Source: Tardiphaga alba (GTDB lineage: Bacteria > Pseudomonadota > Alphaproteobacteria > Rhizobiales > Xanthobacteraceae). From it: a stretch of DNA of 64,000 nucleotides. Of the stretch, positions 1-9,360 are shown in pieces. The stretch is from positions 4,233,001-4,297,000 of the forward strand of contig NZ_CP036498.1 in assembly GCF_018279705.1 (NCBI RefSeq), written 5' to 3'. A model generated the notes under the pieces. The model was not told the origin of the DNA. It did not search any database and was given only the letters and a program-made list of their open reading frames with translations. The first letter of the stretch is position 1. Each line of letters opens with the position of its first letter. The position numbers and the translations under genes were made by a program.

Positions 1-976
1 TTACAAAACGGTCGGCATTGCTGATGGTGATCGACAGGCGATTGTGGAAGGCGAACAGCCATTCCACGATGCCGCCGACGACACCGATGAGCGGCGCATG
101 GCCGGCGGGCGGAACGTAATTGAAATGCGCATTGACGATGGCGCGCATTTCCGTCGGCGTCTTCACGCCGGGCAGCAGGTTCTTCGCCGACCACGCCGGC
201 ACAGCCATCACCACGACGTCATCGGCGCCGAGCGCGATTACATCGCCCTCGCCGAACTTCAATTCGCTGACGCGCTCGCCGGCCATCGTGTAGCCGCGCA
301 GCTCGTGGCCGAAATGAACGCCGGCGCCCTTCTTGCGCAGCAGCTCGATGGCGGGCTCGACCAGCACGTCGCTGAGGCCGGAGCGCGCAATCAGCGGACG
401 GCATGCCTGCCCGCCAGCCAGCAGCGTTTCGCGCACGATGGCGCCGGCAAGACCGGCCGAACCTTCCGGCGGATCGACATTGAGCGCGGCCAGCAGCAGC
501 GGCTGCACGAGGCGATCATACAGAACACCTTCGCATTTGATGGTGTCGCCGACGAGTTTGTCATTGCCGGCCCAGATCAACGGCGTCAGCGCAAAGTAAT
601 CGCCGACCGACGTGTCGGGCACGCGACGCGAGGCATCGAACAGCCAGGTCGGGATCCGGCCATCGCCGAGATCGAGCTGCCAGTGCTTGCCCGTCTTCAC
701 ATCGGCGAAGGCAAACTGCGCACGCGCTGGACCGACGAGACCTGCTTCGGTCCCGATCGATTTCGCGTAATTGATGACATGGCTGTTGCCCGACAGGACA
801 AGATGATTGCCGTTGTCGATGGTCAGCCCGGTCTGCGCATCGAAATAGGAGCGACAGCGACCACCGGCCTGCTGCGTGGCTTCATGCACATGGACCTGAT
901 AGCCGGCATCGCTAAGACGAACGGCAGCGGCGAGGCCGGACACACCGGCGCCAATGATATGAGCGGTTTTGGACAT
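1..976 (-). CDS. hpnE: Hydroxysqualene dehydroxylase HpnE (FAD-dependent), partial
   Basis: The N-terminal 325 residues are present; the C-terminus lies beyond the left edge. The start (MSKTAHIIGAG) is followed by a Rossmann FAD motif GAGVSGLAAA at residues 9-18 and an acidic residue after the second strand (VHVHEA), as in squalene-associated flavin desaturases. The last readable part contains VEWLFAFHNRLSITIS, typical of HpnE. In the known HpnCDE route this enzyme reductively removes the hydroxyl of hydroxysqualene to give squalene for hopanoid synthesis. The hpnD stop TGA shares one base with this ATG, so the two are probably translationally coupled. By analogy with related genomes shc and other hpn genes may follow to the left, but they are not visible. 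Confidence 0.93.
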   Translation of the reverse strand, partial: MSKTAHIIGAGVSGLAAAVRLSDAGYQVHVHEATQQAGGRCRSYFDAQTGLTIDNGNHLVLSGNSHVINYAKSIGTEAGLVGPARAQFAFADVKTGKHWQLDLGDGRIPTWLFDASRRVPDTSVGDYFALTPLIWAGNDKLVGDTIKCEGVLYDRLVQPLLLAALNVDPPEGSAGLAGAIVRETLLAGGQACRPLIARSGLSDVLVEPAIELLRKKGAGVHFGHELRGYTMAGERVSELKFGEGDVIALGADDVVVMAVPAWSAKNLLPGVKTPTEMRAIVNAHFNYVPPAGHAPLIGVVGGIVEWLFAFHNRLSITISNADRFV

Positions 977-1818
977 CAGATGATCGCGTATCGCAGCAGG
1001 ATCGCTATCTTGGAGGCCTTGCCGAGACGAACGGGATCGCGCGGCAGAGCAAAGCCGCGTTTCACCAGCAATTCCAGGATGGCGTGGTAGTATTTCGACA
1101 TGATCCGCGGCGCGCGCACGGCGCGGCGCTTGTTACGGGCCATGATCTTGTCGGACTCTTTGAAATGCTCCTGCGCGCGACGCACCAGCGGCGCAGCGAC
1201 TTTCGGCAGCGCCTTCTCCTTGATCACCACCTGCGGATCGCTGGAGGTGATGCCGGCGTGATAGAGCAGCTCGCGTGGCAGATAGAGACGGCCGAGCGTC
1301 GCGTCTTCATCGATGTCGCGGAGAATATTCGTGATCTGCAGCGCGCGGCCGAGATGATGCGCGAGCAGCACGCCATCTTCGTCGGGCATGCCGAACACCT
1401 TCACCGACAGCCGGCCCACGGCGCTCGCCACGCGATCGCAATAAAGATCGAAAGTCGCTTCATCCGGCGCGCGGATGTCAGCGGGAATGTCCATCTCCAT
1501 GCCGTCGATGACGGCGAGATAGTCTTCCTTCAGCATGCCGAAGCGCTTGATCGGCTCCACATAGTCGCGCACGCGCGGCGGCGGATTGCCGGCATAGAGC
1601 GCCTCGATGTCCTCGCGCCACTGCTGCATCTGGCTGAGACGCAGGTCGCGCGCTTCGAAGGAGTCGGCGATGTCATCGACCTGACGGCAGAAGCTGTAGA
1701 TCTGGAACATGGCGTCGCGCTGTTCGCGCGGCAGGATGCGCATCGCCGAATAGAACGACGAGCTCGCGGCAACGCCCTGAACTTCTGATGTCTCGGTCTG
1801 GGTGTTCATCTGATTCAT
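976..1818 (-). CDS. hpnD: Presqualene diphosphate synthase HpnD
   Basis: A 280-residue trans-isoprenyl diphosphate synthase of the squalene/phytoene synthase family. The two Mg-binding aspartate motifs are visible: DDIAD at residues 48-52 and DIDED at 168-172, the latter followed by GRLYLP. In the three-enzyme route HpnD condenses two farnesyl diphosphates to presqualene diphosphate. The open frame extends upstream through hpnC, but the ATG at 1818 overlaps the hpnC stop as ATGA, so this is the sensible start. The order hpnC-hpnD-hpnE with overlapping ends points to one transcript. It could be confused with crtB phytoene synthase, but the partner genes favour HpnD. Confidence 0.94.
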   Translation of the reverse strand: MNQMNTQTETSEVQGVAASSSFYSAMRILPREQRDAMFQIYSFCRQVDDIADSFEARDLRLSQMQQWREDIEALYAGNPPPRVRDYVEPIKRFGMLKEDYLAVIDGMEMDIPADIRAPDEATFDLYCDRVASAVGRLSVKVFGMPDEDGVLLAHHLGRALQITNILRDIDEDATLGRLYLPRELLYHAGITSSDPQVVIKEKALPKVAAPLVRRAQEHFKESDKIMARNKRRAVRAPRIMSKYYHAILELLVKRGFALPRDPVRLGKASKIAILLRYAII

Positions 1819-2693
1819 TTGCCTGCCGCCGGGCGTGAGAGTGGCGCAGAAGTGGTGGCGCGGCGCCACAGGCAGCCCGCCATGGCGGCAAGCGCGTAAC
1901 CGGCCATGCTGCCTTTCGAGAGATGCACCTTCTCGCTCAGCGGATCGTGCACCCGCAGCAGCTTGGAGATTTCCCAGGCGAACTTCTCGATCACCGCGAT
2001 ATTGCAGGCGAAGCGTGTGTCTGCCATGTGCACGGTCAGGCTGTCGCCCTCGCGCAGCAAAGCCTCGTTGCGGGCAACGAGGTCGCGCAGACAGGCCAGC
2101 AATTCCGGCGAAGACTTCGGCTTGTCCAGCGCTTCGACGCTGACGCCGTGACGTCGCATGATGTCCTGCGGAAGATAGACGCGATCGAGATCGCGATAAT
2201 CCTTGGCGCAATCCTGTAGGTGATTGTTGATCTGCAGTGCCGCGCAGATCGCATCGGAAGCCGGCCAGGTCGCTTTGTCCTCGCCATGCACTTCGAGCAT
2301 GAAACGGCCGACAGGCATGGCCGAGAACGAGCAGTAGTGGATCAGTTCGTCCCAATCGGCATAGCGCAGCTTGGTGACGTCCATCCGGAACGCCGTCAGC
2401 AGATCCAGCGCATGGCGCGGGGCCATACCGCGCTCGGCAAAGGCAGCGCGCAGGGTGTTCGCCTCAACCTGCTCATCGTGCTGGCCGAGCAGACCGGTCT
2501 CGAGCTCGTCCAGCATGCTCAGCTTCGTCGATGCATCGAGCAGCGCATGGTCGGCGATATCGTCCGCCGTCCGGACGAAATTATAGAACGCCAGAATCAG
2601 CGCCCGGTGGCGCTTGTGGATGATCCAGGACGCGACCGGAAAATTCTCGTCGCGATCGGTCTTGCCGGATCGCAGCTCGCTCGCAGGGGTCAT
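1815..2693 (-). CDS. hpnC: Hydroxysqualene synthase HpnC
   Basis: A 292-residue squalene/phytoene synthase-family protein, the first gene of the hpnCDE operon. It has DDIAD at about residues 44-48 and a second aspartate cluster QDCAKD at about 160-165. In the established pathway HpnC converts presqualene diphosphate to hydroxysqualene by water capture. ATG at 2693 is chosen over the TTG one codon earlier. Its stop overlaps the hpnD start by four bases (ATGA). The promoter should lie in the 217 bp between this start and the small Cys-rich gene; I could not pick a convincing -35/-10 there. Confidence 0.93.
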   Translation of the reverse strand: MTPASELRSGKTDRDENFPVASWIIHKRHRALILAFYNFVRTADDIADHALLDASTKLSMLDELETGLLGQHDEQVEANTLRAAFAERGMAPRHALDLLTAFRMDVTKLRYADWDELIHYCSFSAMPVGRFMLEVHGEDKATWPASDAICAALQINNHLQDCAKDYRDLDRVYLPQDIMRRHGVSVEALDKPKSSPELLACLRDLVARNEALLREGDSLTVHMADTRFACNIAVIEKFAWEISKLLRVHDPLSEKVHLSKGSMAGYALAAMAGCLWRRATTSAPLSRPAAGK

Positions 2694-2910
2694 CAATCTG
2701 GGCTTCGTTCAATCAGGACTGGGGTGAAAACTGGGGGCCGCCACGGTCCGGGAATACCGGCAGCGAGACGCCGCTGCGCCTCATATAGGCCAAATCGGCC
2801 AGCAAAACCAATGCCAATGTGCCAGCTGCGGCCGCGGCAGACGCCGGGCCGGAACACCTTTCCGGGAGGCCTGCGGCATCAGCCACAGGCCTTATGCGCA
2901 GGAAGAACGC

Positions 2911-3153
2911 TTACTGGCCGTGGCTGACCAGCACGGCATTGCAAGCCTTGCTGATCTTGGGACGATTTTCCTTCAGGCAGGACAGAATCACCAGATCGCC
3001 CTGATCCATCACGTTGCGGCAGAGCTTCTGCACATCGCGCGAGCAAGCCTTCTGTTCGGCTTCGGTACCGCCGCGGCCTTGCATTTGCTGGGCCAATGCG
3101 CCGGTCGAGGCAGATGCGGTGATCACGGTCAAAGCCAGGAGAAATTTACGCAT
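2911..3153 (-). CDS. Small secreted cysteine-rich repeat protein
   Basis: An 80-residue protein with a clear signal peptide (MRKFLLALTVITASASTGALAQ, cleavage after ALA). The mature part is about 58 residues with four cysteines at residues 37, 45, 59 and 71. The spacing (AC..DV..LC....G....CL......S.AC) matches the cysteine-rich repeat first described in Golgi protein GLG1 (Pfam Cys_rich_FGFR), common as a single copy in rhizobial periplasmic proteins. The function is unknown; two disulfides are likely. It lies upstream of hpnC on the same strand with a 217-bp gap, so co-transcription is possible but unproven. Confidence 0.75.
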   Translation of the reverse strand: MRKFLLALTVITASASTGALAQQMQGRGGTEAEQKACSRDVQKLCRNVMDQGDLVILSCLKENRPKISKACNAVLVSHGQ

Positions 3154-3627
3154 TGTCTTCCTTCAATATAGCGAACGGGAGTCAGCCCGCAGGGTCAATA
3201 GCACAATCATTAACGTTCGCACCTGCGGAGCGATCCAGACGGACAGTTCTCTCCTCACATTCATTCGAAGGGATGCAAGCGAGACACAGGGCGGTAACCC
3301 ACAAAGCTGGAGAATGCGGCCAAACGTTGCAGCGGTACCGCCGAAATCTGCGTGATCGCGTCGATGGACGGCCGCGCATTGGCCTGTGGATGCCGTAGCG
3401 CGTGTAGGCTTGTCGCACTGCTACTGTATTCACAGCCGATCGATTACGGATATGTTTCAAGGAGGAACTCCAAAACGGAGTTGGGGCGCGGCACGCGATC
3501 CACCAACGGTCGGACTGCGGAATTGAACCTGATCTGACGGCTGAAACACTCACAATCGATAGATGACGGCACCATATTGCCGGCACGACGCATAACCCAC
3601 GACGCATAACCCTTGGGGACACGATAT
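3154..3627. other. Gene-free stretch
   Basis: About 470 bp between the divergent Cys-rich gene and the secreted-protein gene. A 146-codon frame exists on the minus strand, but it has no recognisable domain, signal peptide or good ribosome site, and I do not believe it. The stretch is less GC-rich than the genes and presumably carries both promoters. I saw no hairpin repeat of the families found elsewhere. Confidence 0.5.
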
Positions 3628-4128
3628 ATGACGTTTCATTCTGCCCAACTGCTCGGACACGCCCTCAAGGCTGCAGGCGCCGGCGCATTGCTGATGCTGT
3701 CCGTTTCCGCATCCCACGCCCAATCCGGCCCATTTGCGGGCTTTGACGGTAACTGGACCGGGACCGGAACCGTGACCATGTCGGACGGATCGACGGAGCG
3801 CATTCGCTGCCGGGCGAGCTACAAGGTCGGCGGCGGCGGCAGCGCCCTTGATCAGAGCCTCCGCTGCGCCAGCGACAGCTACAAATTCGATCTCGCAGCG
3901 AACGTGACCAGCCAGGGCAACAACGTCTCCGGCAGCTGGAGCGAAGCGAGTCGCAATGTCTATGGCAACCTCAACGGCAAGGCCGGTGGCGGCCAGATCG
4001 ATGTGTTCGTCGAAGCAGCCGGCTTCGCCGCCAACATCACGCTGACCACCAAGGGCAACAAGCAGAACGTCTCGATCACCTCGAAAGGCGAAATCCGCGG
4101 CGTGGCAATCAGCATGACCAAAGGCTGA
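3628..4128 (+). CDS. Secreted hypothetical protein
   Basis: A 166-residue protein. The signal sequence runs to about residue 32 (hydrophobic core AGALLMLSVSASHA, then QSGPFAGFDG). The mature part is rich in Gly, Ser, Thr and Asn with alternating polar/hydrophobic residues, suggesting a small beta-barrel or beta-sandwich. It has two cysteines (IRCRAS and LRCASD) that could form a disulfide. An opening motif FDGNWTGTGTV is typical of uncharacterised Bradyrhizobium periplasmic proteins. ATG at 3628 is preferred to the in-frame TTG at 3613 because GGGAC precedes it at suitable distance. It is monocistronic, ending at a strong terminator. The function is unknown. Confidence 0.75.
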   Translation: MTFHSAQLLGHALKAAGAGALLMLSVSASHAQSGPFAGFDGNWTGTGTVTMSDGSTERIRCRASYKVGGGGSALDQSLRCASDSYKFDLAANVTSQGNNVSGSWSEASRNVYGNLNGKAGGGQIDVFVEAAGFAANITLTTKGNKQNVSITSKGEIRGVAISMTKG

Positions 4129-4150
4129 CCCGTTTACCGATCATTCAAAT

Positions 4151-4183
4151 AAAAAGCCCCCGGATTTTCCGGGGGCTTTTTTT
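4151..4183. terminator. Bidirectional rho-independent terminator
   Basis: A 9-bp GC stem (GCCCCCGGA / TCCGGGGGC, loop TTT) is flanked by an A-run on the left and a T-run on the right, so it can end transcription from both the plus-strand secreted-protein gene and the minus-strand RND gene that converge here. Confidence 0.93.
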
Positions 4184-4215
4184 GTACATCTTGCTTTCGC
4201 AGCTGCGGACTATCT

Positions 4216-6579
4216 CTATTCTTTCGCCAGCGTCGATTTGCCCGTCAGCTTCTGTTGCAGCTGGATGAGCCACATGGAGGTCGGGCGCAGGATGAAGAGG
4301 TCGGCGGCCAATGCCGCCACCATCGAGAAGGCGCTGAGCCAGCCGAACAGGCGCAGCGACGGCAGATCCGAGAACACCGTCACGACGAGGCCGCAGGCCA
4401 GCACCACGGTGGTGAGGATCAGCGCTGGGCCGACCAGTACGGTGGCGCGCTCGACGGCAACGGCGGGGTCGGTGCCGGGTGTATCTTCCAGCCGCAGACG
4501 ATTCAGGAAGTGAATGGTCGCGGACAGGCCGAGGCCGAAGGAAATGGTGAGCGCCACCACGCTGGCGAATTGCAGCCCCTCCCCGAGCAGCCACAGCACG
4601 AAGCCCGACAGCACCACCGGGAAAATACCCGGCAGGATGCAGGCCAGCATCACGACCCAAGACCGGAAAGCGAGGCCCATGAACACGGCCACCAGGCCGA
4701 ATTCAATGGTGAGGCCGTGATTGAGCTTGCTGATCATCGAGGCGCTGTTACGCGCGGCGATAGCCGACAGACCCGTCACTGCGATCTCGTAACCGGGATG
4801 CTCCTTGCGCACGCTGTTGAGCGCATCATCGAGCTTGTCGACCACCGGCAGGATCTGGCTGGCATCGCTGTCCGGCACGCGGCCGGACACCACCACCGCC
4901 GTCTTATCCGCCGAGATGAACCGGCGCACCAGATGCTCCGGGATCACATCGACATATTCCTTCAGCGTCGCCACATCGGTGGAGCCCGCCTTCTCCGCCA
5001 GCCAACGGCGCAGCGTTTCCAGCGACCACACATTGCCGACACCCGACGTCTTCTCCACCATCGCATGCACCTCGGCGATGGTCTTCAGCGTCTCCGCCGA
5101 ATACAGGTCCTGCCCCTTGGGAAATTCGATCAGCACGTCGATGGGATTGGCGCCGGTGAGCTTGGCGTCGAGACGGCCGCTCGCGGCCACCGCCTGCTCC
5201 TTGTCCGGCACCTGATCGGCGAGACGGTAGCGCGGTTCGAGATTGGCATAGACCGCACCGAGCCCGACCACGACGATCAGCGAGATCAGGCTGAACAGGC
5301 CGGGACGGCCGACCATGCGCACCGCGATCCAGTAGCAGAAGGCGCGCAGCGCCTGCACGCCGGCATCGGCCGTCTGGAATTTGGCGGCAAAGGTCTTCTC
5401 GTTGCGCACCAGGAGGACGCCGAACACCGGCACCAGCGACAGCACCGCCAGCAGCGCGATGATGGTCGCGGCGAGACCGGCTTCGCCGAAAGTGCGGATC
5501 AGATCGGAATCCGAGAACTGCAGCGCCAGGAATGAAATGCTCGCGGTGCCATGGGTGAGCACGCAGGCCGGGCCGACCACGCGTACCGCATTGGTGAAGG
5601 CCGAATACTTGTCCTCGCCGGCGATCAGACGATCGCGCGCGGCAAAGGTGAGCTGCATGGAGTCCGCAAAACTGATCACCATGATCAGCGGCGTCATCAC
5701 ATTCAGGAACATGTTGAGGCTGAAACCAGCCCAGCCGAGGGCGCCGAGCGACAGCAGGATCGCCAGCAGCGGCGGGAAGGCCGCGATGATCATGAAGGAG
5801 ATCTTGCGGAAGAAGATGATGGCGATGACGCAGCCGGCGAGAATGCCGATGATGTTGTACATCAGGCCGTCGCGCTCGACCGCGTTGCGGATTTCGAGCT
5901 GCATCACCGGCACGCCGGACAATTCCTTGGTGAGACCGGAATTGGCCAGATCCTCGTTCATGGTCTTGCGGATCTCGGCAATGACGCCTGACAGCTTGTT
6001 GTTGCTGACCACGGCCGGATCGAGCGACAGCACCACCAGCGCCAGCGTCCCGTCTTCCGACAGCAGCTTGCCGCGGATCAGCTCGTTCTGCTTCACCGTC
6101 TCGATGAACTGGTCATAGGCGGCGCCTTCGGGCAGCTCATTGGGGAACAGAGCCGCCGGCAACTTGCCGGGCGCAGGCGTCTGTCGCGCCGAGAAGATCG
6201 AGATCAGGCCACGGACGCCATCGACCAGCTGCATGTCGGTGACCAGGTCGCGCATCTTTTCGAGATTCTCGCGGGCCAGCAGCGTCTTGCCCTCGATCAC
6301 CACCAGCACGTCGAATTCGGTGGACGGGAAGCGCTTCGTCACTTCCTCATACTGCTTGTATTCCTTGCTGTCGGAGCGAAACAGCTGGCTCAACGAATCG
6401 TCGATCTTGATGCGCTGGATGCCAAACACGGCGCCAATCACCAGCACCAGAAGGATGATGCAGGACAGGATCGGAGCCTTGACCGCGATCAGACCGATGC
6501 GCTCCAGGCCAAAAGCGATGCTGGACGGCCCACGCCCCAATTTCTTGATATCGGCGTCGTGGGAGCTGATGTCGTCCAT
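4216..6579 (-). CDS. RND superfamily (MMPL) exporter, probable lipid/hydrophobe transporter
   Basis: A 787-residue integral membrane protein with the duplicated RND layout: one N-terminal helix (about residues 29-48), a large periplasmic loop, about five helices including a GIPxS-like core (FADSMQLTFAARDR), then a second loop and a second helix bundle (ISFGLGLSATIHFLNRL). MMPL-type RND proteins move lipids and other hydrophobic molecules. HpnN, which moves hopanoids to the outer membrane, belongs to this superfamily, but this protein is shorter and its N-terminal region does not read like HpnN. I therefore call only the superfamily. The start at 6579 is chosen over a 55-codon upstream extension that lacks character. 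Its neighbours (hpnCDE, hpnP) make a hopanoid-related role attractive but inferred. Confidence 0.85.
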   Translation of the reverse strand: MDDISSHDADIKKLGRGPSSIAFGLERIGLIAVKAPILSCIILLVLVIGAVFGIQRIKIDDSLSQLFRSDSKEYKQYEEVTKRFPSTEFDVLVVIEGKTLLARENLEKMRDLVTDMQLVDGVRGLISIFSARQTPAPGKLPAALFPNELPEGAAYDQFIETVKQNELIRGKLLSEDGTLALVVLSLDPAVVSNNKLSGVIAEIRKTMNEDLANSGLTKELSGVPVMQLEIRNAVERDGLMYNIIGILAGCVIAIIFFRKISFMIIAAFPPLLAILLSLGALGWAGFSLNMFLNVMTPLIMVISFADSMQLTFAARDRLIAGEDKYSAFTNAVRVVGPACVLTHGTASISFLALQFSDSDLIRTFGEAGLAATIIALLAVLSLVPVFGVLLVRNEKTFAAKFQTADAGVQALRAFCYWIAVRMVGRPGLFSLISLIVVVGLGAVYANLEPRYRLADQVPDKEQAVAASGRLDAKLTGANPIDVLIEFPKGQDLYSAETLKTIAEVHAMVEKTSGVGNVWSLETLRRWLAEKAGSTDVATLKEYVDVIPEHLVRRFISADKTAVVVSGRVPDSDASQILPVVDKLDDALNSVRKEHPGYEIAVTGLSAIAARNSASMISKLNHGLTIEFGLVAVFMGLAFRSWVVMLACILPGIFPVVLSGFVLWLLGEGLQFASVVALTISFGLGLSATIHFLNRLRLEDTPGTDPAVAVERATVLVGPALILTTVVLACGLVVTVFSDLPSLRLFGWLSAFSMVAALAADLFILRPTSMWLIQLQQKLTGKSTLAKE

Positions 6580-6786
6580 GCCTTGTCCAGTCCTGTCACA
6601 GGCCGCAGCCTGGCTTTCGTCGCGGATCGCAATTGCGGGGGAACCAGCAGAGCCCTGCCGCCCTACCCTTTGAAAATACGCAGTAAATTTTCCCGCGAGG
6701 TGTAGCAGTTCTCGACAATGACTCGCAAGGCGACGCGGACGCACGCCCGCCTCGCCATCGCGACAAATCAGGGTGCAATAGCTGTC

Positions 6787-7578
6787 TTAGTCAGCATTCG
6801 CAGGCCCCGCCAGTTGCAGACCGCTTTCGTCCTTCAAGGCGATACCGGTGACGCCGCGCCGGAGGCCTTCACGTGCAAGCCACGCAATCTTGATCGCCGC
6901 TTCGTCGAAACCGAGGCCCGCCACCTGGATATTCGACACGCAATTGCGCTCCGCGTCACTCCGCCCCGGCTGCGGCGCGACGGTGAGATAGGCGCCGAGG
7001 CTTTGCGGCGCCGAGAGGCCGGGGCGCTCGCCGATCACCATGATCGTCATGCGCGCGTTAAGAAGAGCGCCGATCTCGTCGCCCAGCGCGACCCGCGCGC
7101 CCGTCGCAACCACCGGCGGACCGACCGTCAATCCATCCAGCCGCGGCAACAACGCCGCGACCAGCGAGATGGCATGCGCATTGACAGCGGCCGGCGACAA
7201 GCCATCGGCGATCACAAGCGCCACATCGCAGTTCTCGCCCACCCGGTCGAGAGCGCTTCGCGATTCCGCCGCAAGCTTGCGACCGAGATCCGGCCGCTTC
7301 AGGTAGTCAGCACGATCGGCAACCAGGCTCGATACGACCACCGCCGATCGCCCCAGCGCGTTCAATGCTGCTGCGATGGCTGCGGCTTCAAAAGGTGCAT
7401 GGACGGCGTCGCGGGCACGGGCGTGATCGAGTGTGAAATCGAGCAGCGCCTGCGTCCTCAGGCTGGCACCGGCGCGGCCAAGCCCGACGCGTGCAGGAGT
7501 GAGCCGACGCAAATCGGCCAGCCCACCAATCGAAGGTGACGTCATGTCGCTGCGATCGCCCGTGACGTCATGAACCAT
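6787..7578 (-). CDS. eutC: Ethanolamine ammonia-lyase small subunit EutC
   Basis: A 263-residue light chain of the adenosylcobalamin-dependent lyase that splits ethanolamine into acetaldehyde and ammonia. Family signatures include [18 protein letters not shown] near the N-terminus, [18 protein letters not shown] in the middle, and NCVSNIQ followed by [15 protein letters not shown] near the C-terminus (cobalamin and interface regions). The ATG at 7578 begins one base after the hpnP stop, so it is probably read from the hpnP transcript as well as from any eutB transcript. An alternative start is ATG 7545. No microcompartment shell genes are seen, so this is the simple catabolic type. Confidence 0.93.
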   Translation of the reverse strand: MVHDVTGDRSDMTSPSIGGLADLRRLTPARVGLGRAGASLRTQALLDFTLDHARARDAVHAPFEAAAIAAALNALGRSAVVVSSLVADRADYLKRPDLGRKLAAESRSALDRVGENCDVALVIADGLSPAAVNAHAISLVAALLPRLDGLTVGPPVVATGARVALGDEIGALLNARMTIMVIGERPGLSAPQSLGAYLTVAPQPGRSDAERNCVSNIQVAGLGFDEAAIKIAWLAREGLRRGVTGIALKDESGLQLAGPANAD

Positions 7579-7579
7579 T

Positions 7580-9172
7580 CTATTCTGCCGGCACCGCAGG
7601 CACGACCGCATCCTGCAGCTTGACGGAATAGTAGGATGCATTGGTCACGCCGCCCGAGGCGTCCCGGGCGAAGTTGATCAGGTGATGCGCGACCATGATC
7701 GACGAGATCAGATATTCGATCTCGCCGCGCGAAATGCGCTTGAACGCGAATTTCCAGAACGCCTTCTTGTAATCGCCGAGCACGCCGACCTTCCAGAAGA
7801 TGTTGCGCAGCATCACCAGACCAAGGCGGATGTTTTTCGCCGTCAGCATGGCGCCGACCGGCGGCTTGATGCGGTGCGGATAGGTATGCGTGATCTGATA
7901 CTCGAAACGCTCCAGCAGTTTCTCGGGCACATAGGCTGCCCCCATGGCGCGGCGCCAGCTGCGGACGACGTCTTCGTAAGGCAGCAGGAAATCGACGTTG
8001 GAATCGCGTCCCTCTTCCTCGTTGAGCCGCCCTTCCTTCTTCAGCCGATCCCAGAGCGGCGTCTGCGGCAATGCCTGCAGCAGATTGATCGTCAAAAGCG
8101 GGATTTGCGACGCATCGACGAAATCAAGCAGCGCCTGCCCGGTTTCCGGACGATCCGTGTCGAGGCCGAGAATGATGCCGGACACCACCTCCATGCCAAA
8201 GCTGTTCAGCACCTCGATGGATTCCATGATCGGAAGGACCATATTGTGGTCCTTCTTCATCGCCTTCAAAGCGACGGGATCCGGCGTCTCGATCCCGCAG
8301 AAGATGGTGCCGAACCAGGCATCGCGCATCAGCGCGAGGATCTCCGGCCGCTTGGCAATGTTCAGCGTGGCCTCGCAGGATAGGCGCAACACATAACCGG
8401 TCTTCTTCTGCCATTCGACCAGATGCGGCAGCAGATCAAGCGCAGCCTTGCGGTTGCCGATGAAGTTGTCATCGACGAAATAGACGGAGCCGTTGATGCC
8501 GCATTCCAGCAGCTTGTCGAGCTCGGCGGTAATCTGCTGCGGCGACTTCAAACGCGGATTGCGCCCGTAGAGGCCCGGAATATCGCAGAACTCGCACTGA
8601 TACGGGCAGCCCGACGAATACTGGATGGAGCCGAGGAAATAGCGCGGGATATCCGCCAGCTCATAGGCCGGGATCGGAAATTCGGTCATGTCCAGACGAT
8701 CGGCGGTCTTGAGCACGACCTGCCGCGCGGGACGCTTGGTGTCCTTCTCCAGAATGTCGATCAGCTGGTCGGTGGCGTCGCCGAGTTCGCCGATATGGAG
8801 ATAATCGAAAGCGGGATAGTAATCCGGGCAGGACGACACCGACGGACCGCCGATGGCGACCGGAAGATCATAGGAATGCGAGCGGTGGCAGATGTCGTTC
8901 ATCTGCGCGCGCTGGATGTGCATGCCGCTGACAAGCACCGCCTCGGCCCAAAGAAAATCATTAGGCGTCGCGTCGCGGATATTTTCGTCGATGAACCGGA
9001 CCTCCCAATTCTCCGGCATATAGGCCGCGATCAGGAGCAAGCCCTGCGGTGGCATGAAGGCCTGGACGCCGTCGGTCAGGGGATAGGAATATTCGAACGT
9101 GCCGAATGACGAGGTGTATCGCGGGAAGACGCACAGGATGCGCCGAACCGTCTGCCTGCCCTCAGATCTCAT
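7580..9172 (-). CDS. hpnP: Hopanoid C-2 methylase HpnP (B12-binding radical SAM)
   Basis: A 530-residue protein with an N-terminal cobalamin-binding Rossmann domain (about residues 12-150, including [14 protein letters not shown] and HIGELGDA), a radical SAM core with the 4Fe-4S motif C189-x3-C193-x2-C196, and a C-terminal DUF4070-type region. The length and the near-N-terminal [19 protein letters not shown] fit HpnP, which adds the C-2 methyl group to hopanoids. The frame is open to 9259, but ATG 9172 has AGAGG eight bases upstream and lies downstream of a promoter that the longer frame would overlap. It sits between eutB and eutC, an unusual position; both HpnP and EutBC need cobalamin. Confidence 0.92.
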   Translation of the reverse strand: MRSEGRQTVRRILCVFPRYTSSFGTFEYSYPLTDGVQAFMPPQGLLLIAAYMPENWEVRFIDENIRDATPNDFLWAEAVLVSGMHIQRAQMNDICHRSHSYDLPVAIGGPSVSSCPDYYPAFDYLHIGELGDATDQLIDILEKDTKRPARQVVLKTADRLDMTEFPIPAYELADIPRYFLGSIQYSSGCPYQCEFCDIPGLYGRNPRLKSPQQITAELDKLLECGINGSVYFVDDNFIGNRKAALDLLPHLVEWQKKTGYVLRLSCEATLNIAKRPEILALMRDAWFGTIFCGIETPDPVALKAMKKDHNMVLPIMESIEVLNSFGMEVVSGIILGLDTDRPETGQALLDFVDASQIPLLTINLLQALPQTPLWDRLKKEGRLNEEEGRDSNVDFLLPYEDVVRSWRRAMGAAYVPEKLLERFEYQITHTYPHRIKPPVGAMLTAKNIRLGLVMLRNIFWKVGVLGDYKKAFWKFAFKRISRGEIEYLISSIMVAHHLINFARDASGGVTNASYYSVKLQDAVVPAVPAE

Positions 9173-9222
9173 TAAAAAAACCTCTGCGAATGCATCAGCG
9201 GTCCCCTCGCTGAACCCGTAAT

Positions 9223-9247
9223 AACGTCGCCGAGATAAATCCGTTCC
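9223..9247 (-). promoter_or_regulatory. EcfG-type (general stress sigma factor) promoter for hpnP
   Basis: On the minus strand GGAAC (9247-9243) and CGTT (9226-9223) are separated by exactly 16 bases, matching the alphaproteobacterial EcfG consensus GGAAC-N16/17-CGTT. The -10 element ends about 50 bases before the hpnP ATG. Control of hpnP by EcfG is established in Rhodopseudomonas palustris; this site suggests the same here. Confidence 0.85.
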
Positions 9248-9360
9248 ACTCCGTCGCAATGCCTCGGCGCGATCTAACCACGCGGGGCGAATCTGGGCCA
9301 GAAATTCTTCAATATTGTGACGCGCGGTGACGCGGACGTGATGCCGGCGCGCTCCGCCGC

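Noticed and set aside
3182..3622. A 146-codon minus-strand frame in the gap before the secreted-protein gene
   Set aside because: No ribosome site, domain or signal peptide, unlikely composition, and it covers the promoter region.
4216..6579. Naming the RND exporter HpnN
   Set aside because: The N-terminal sequence and length do not match my knowledge of HpnN; only linkage supports the name.
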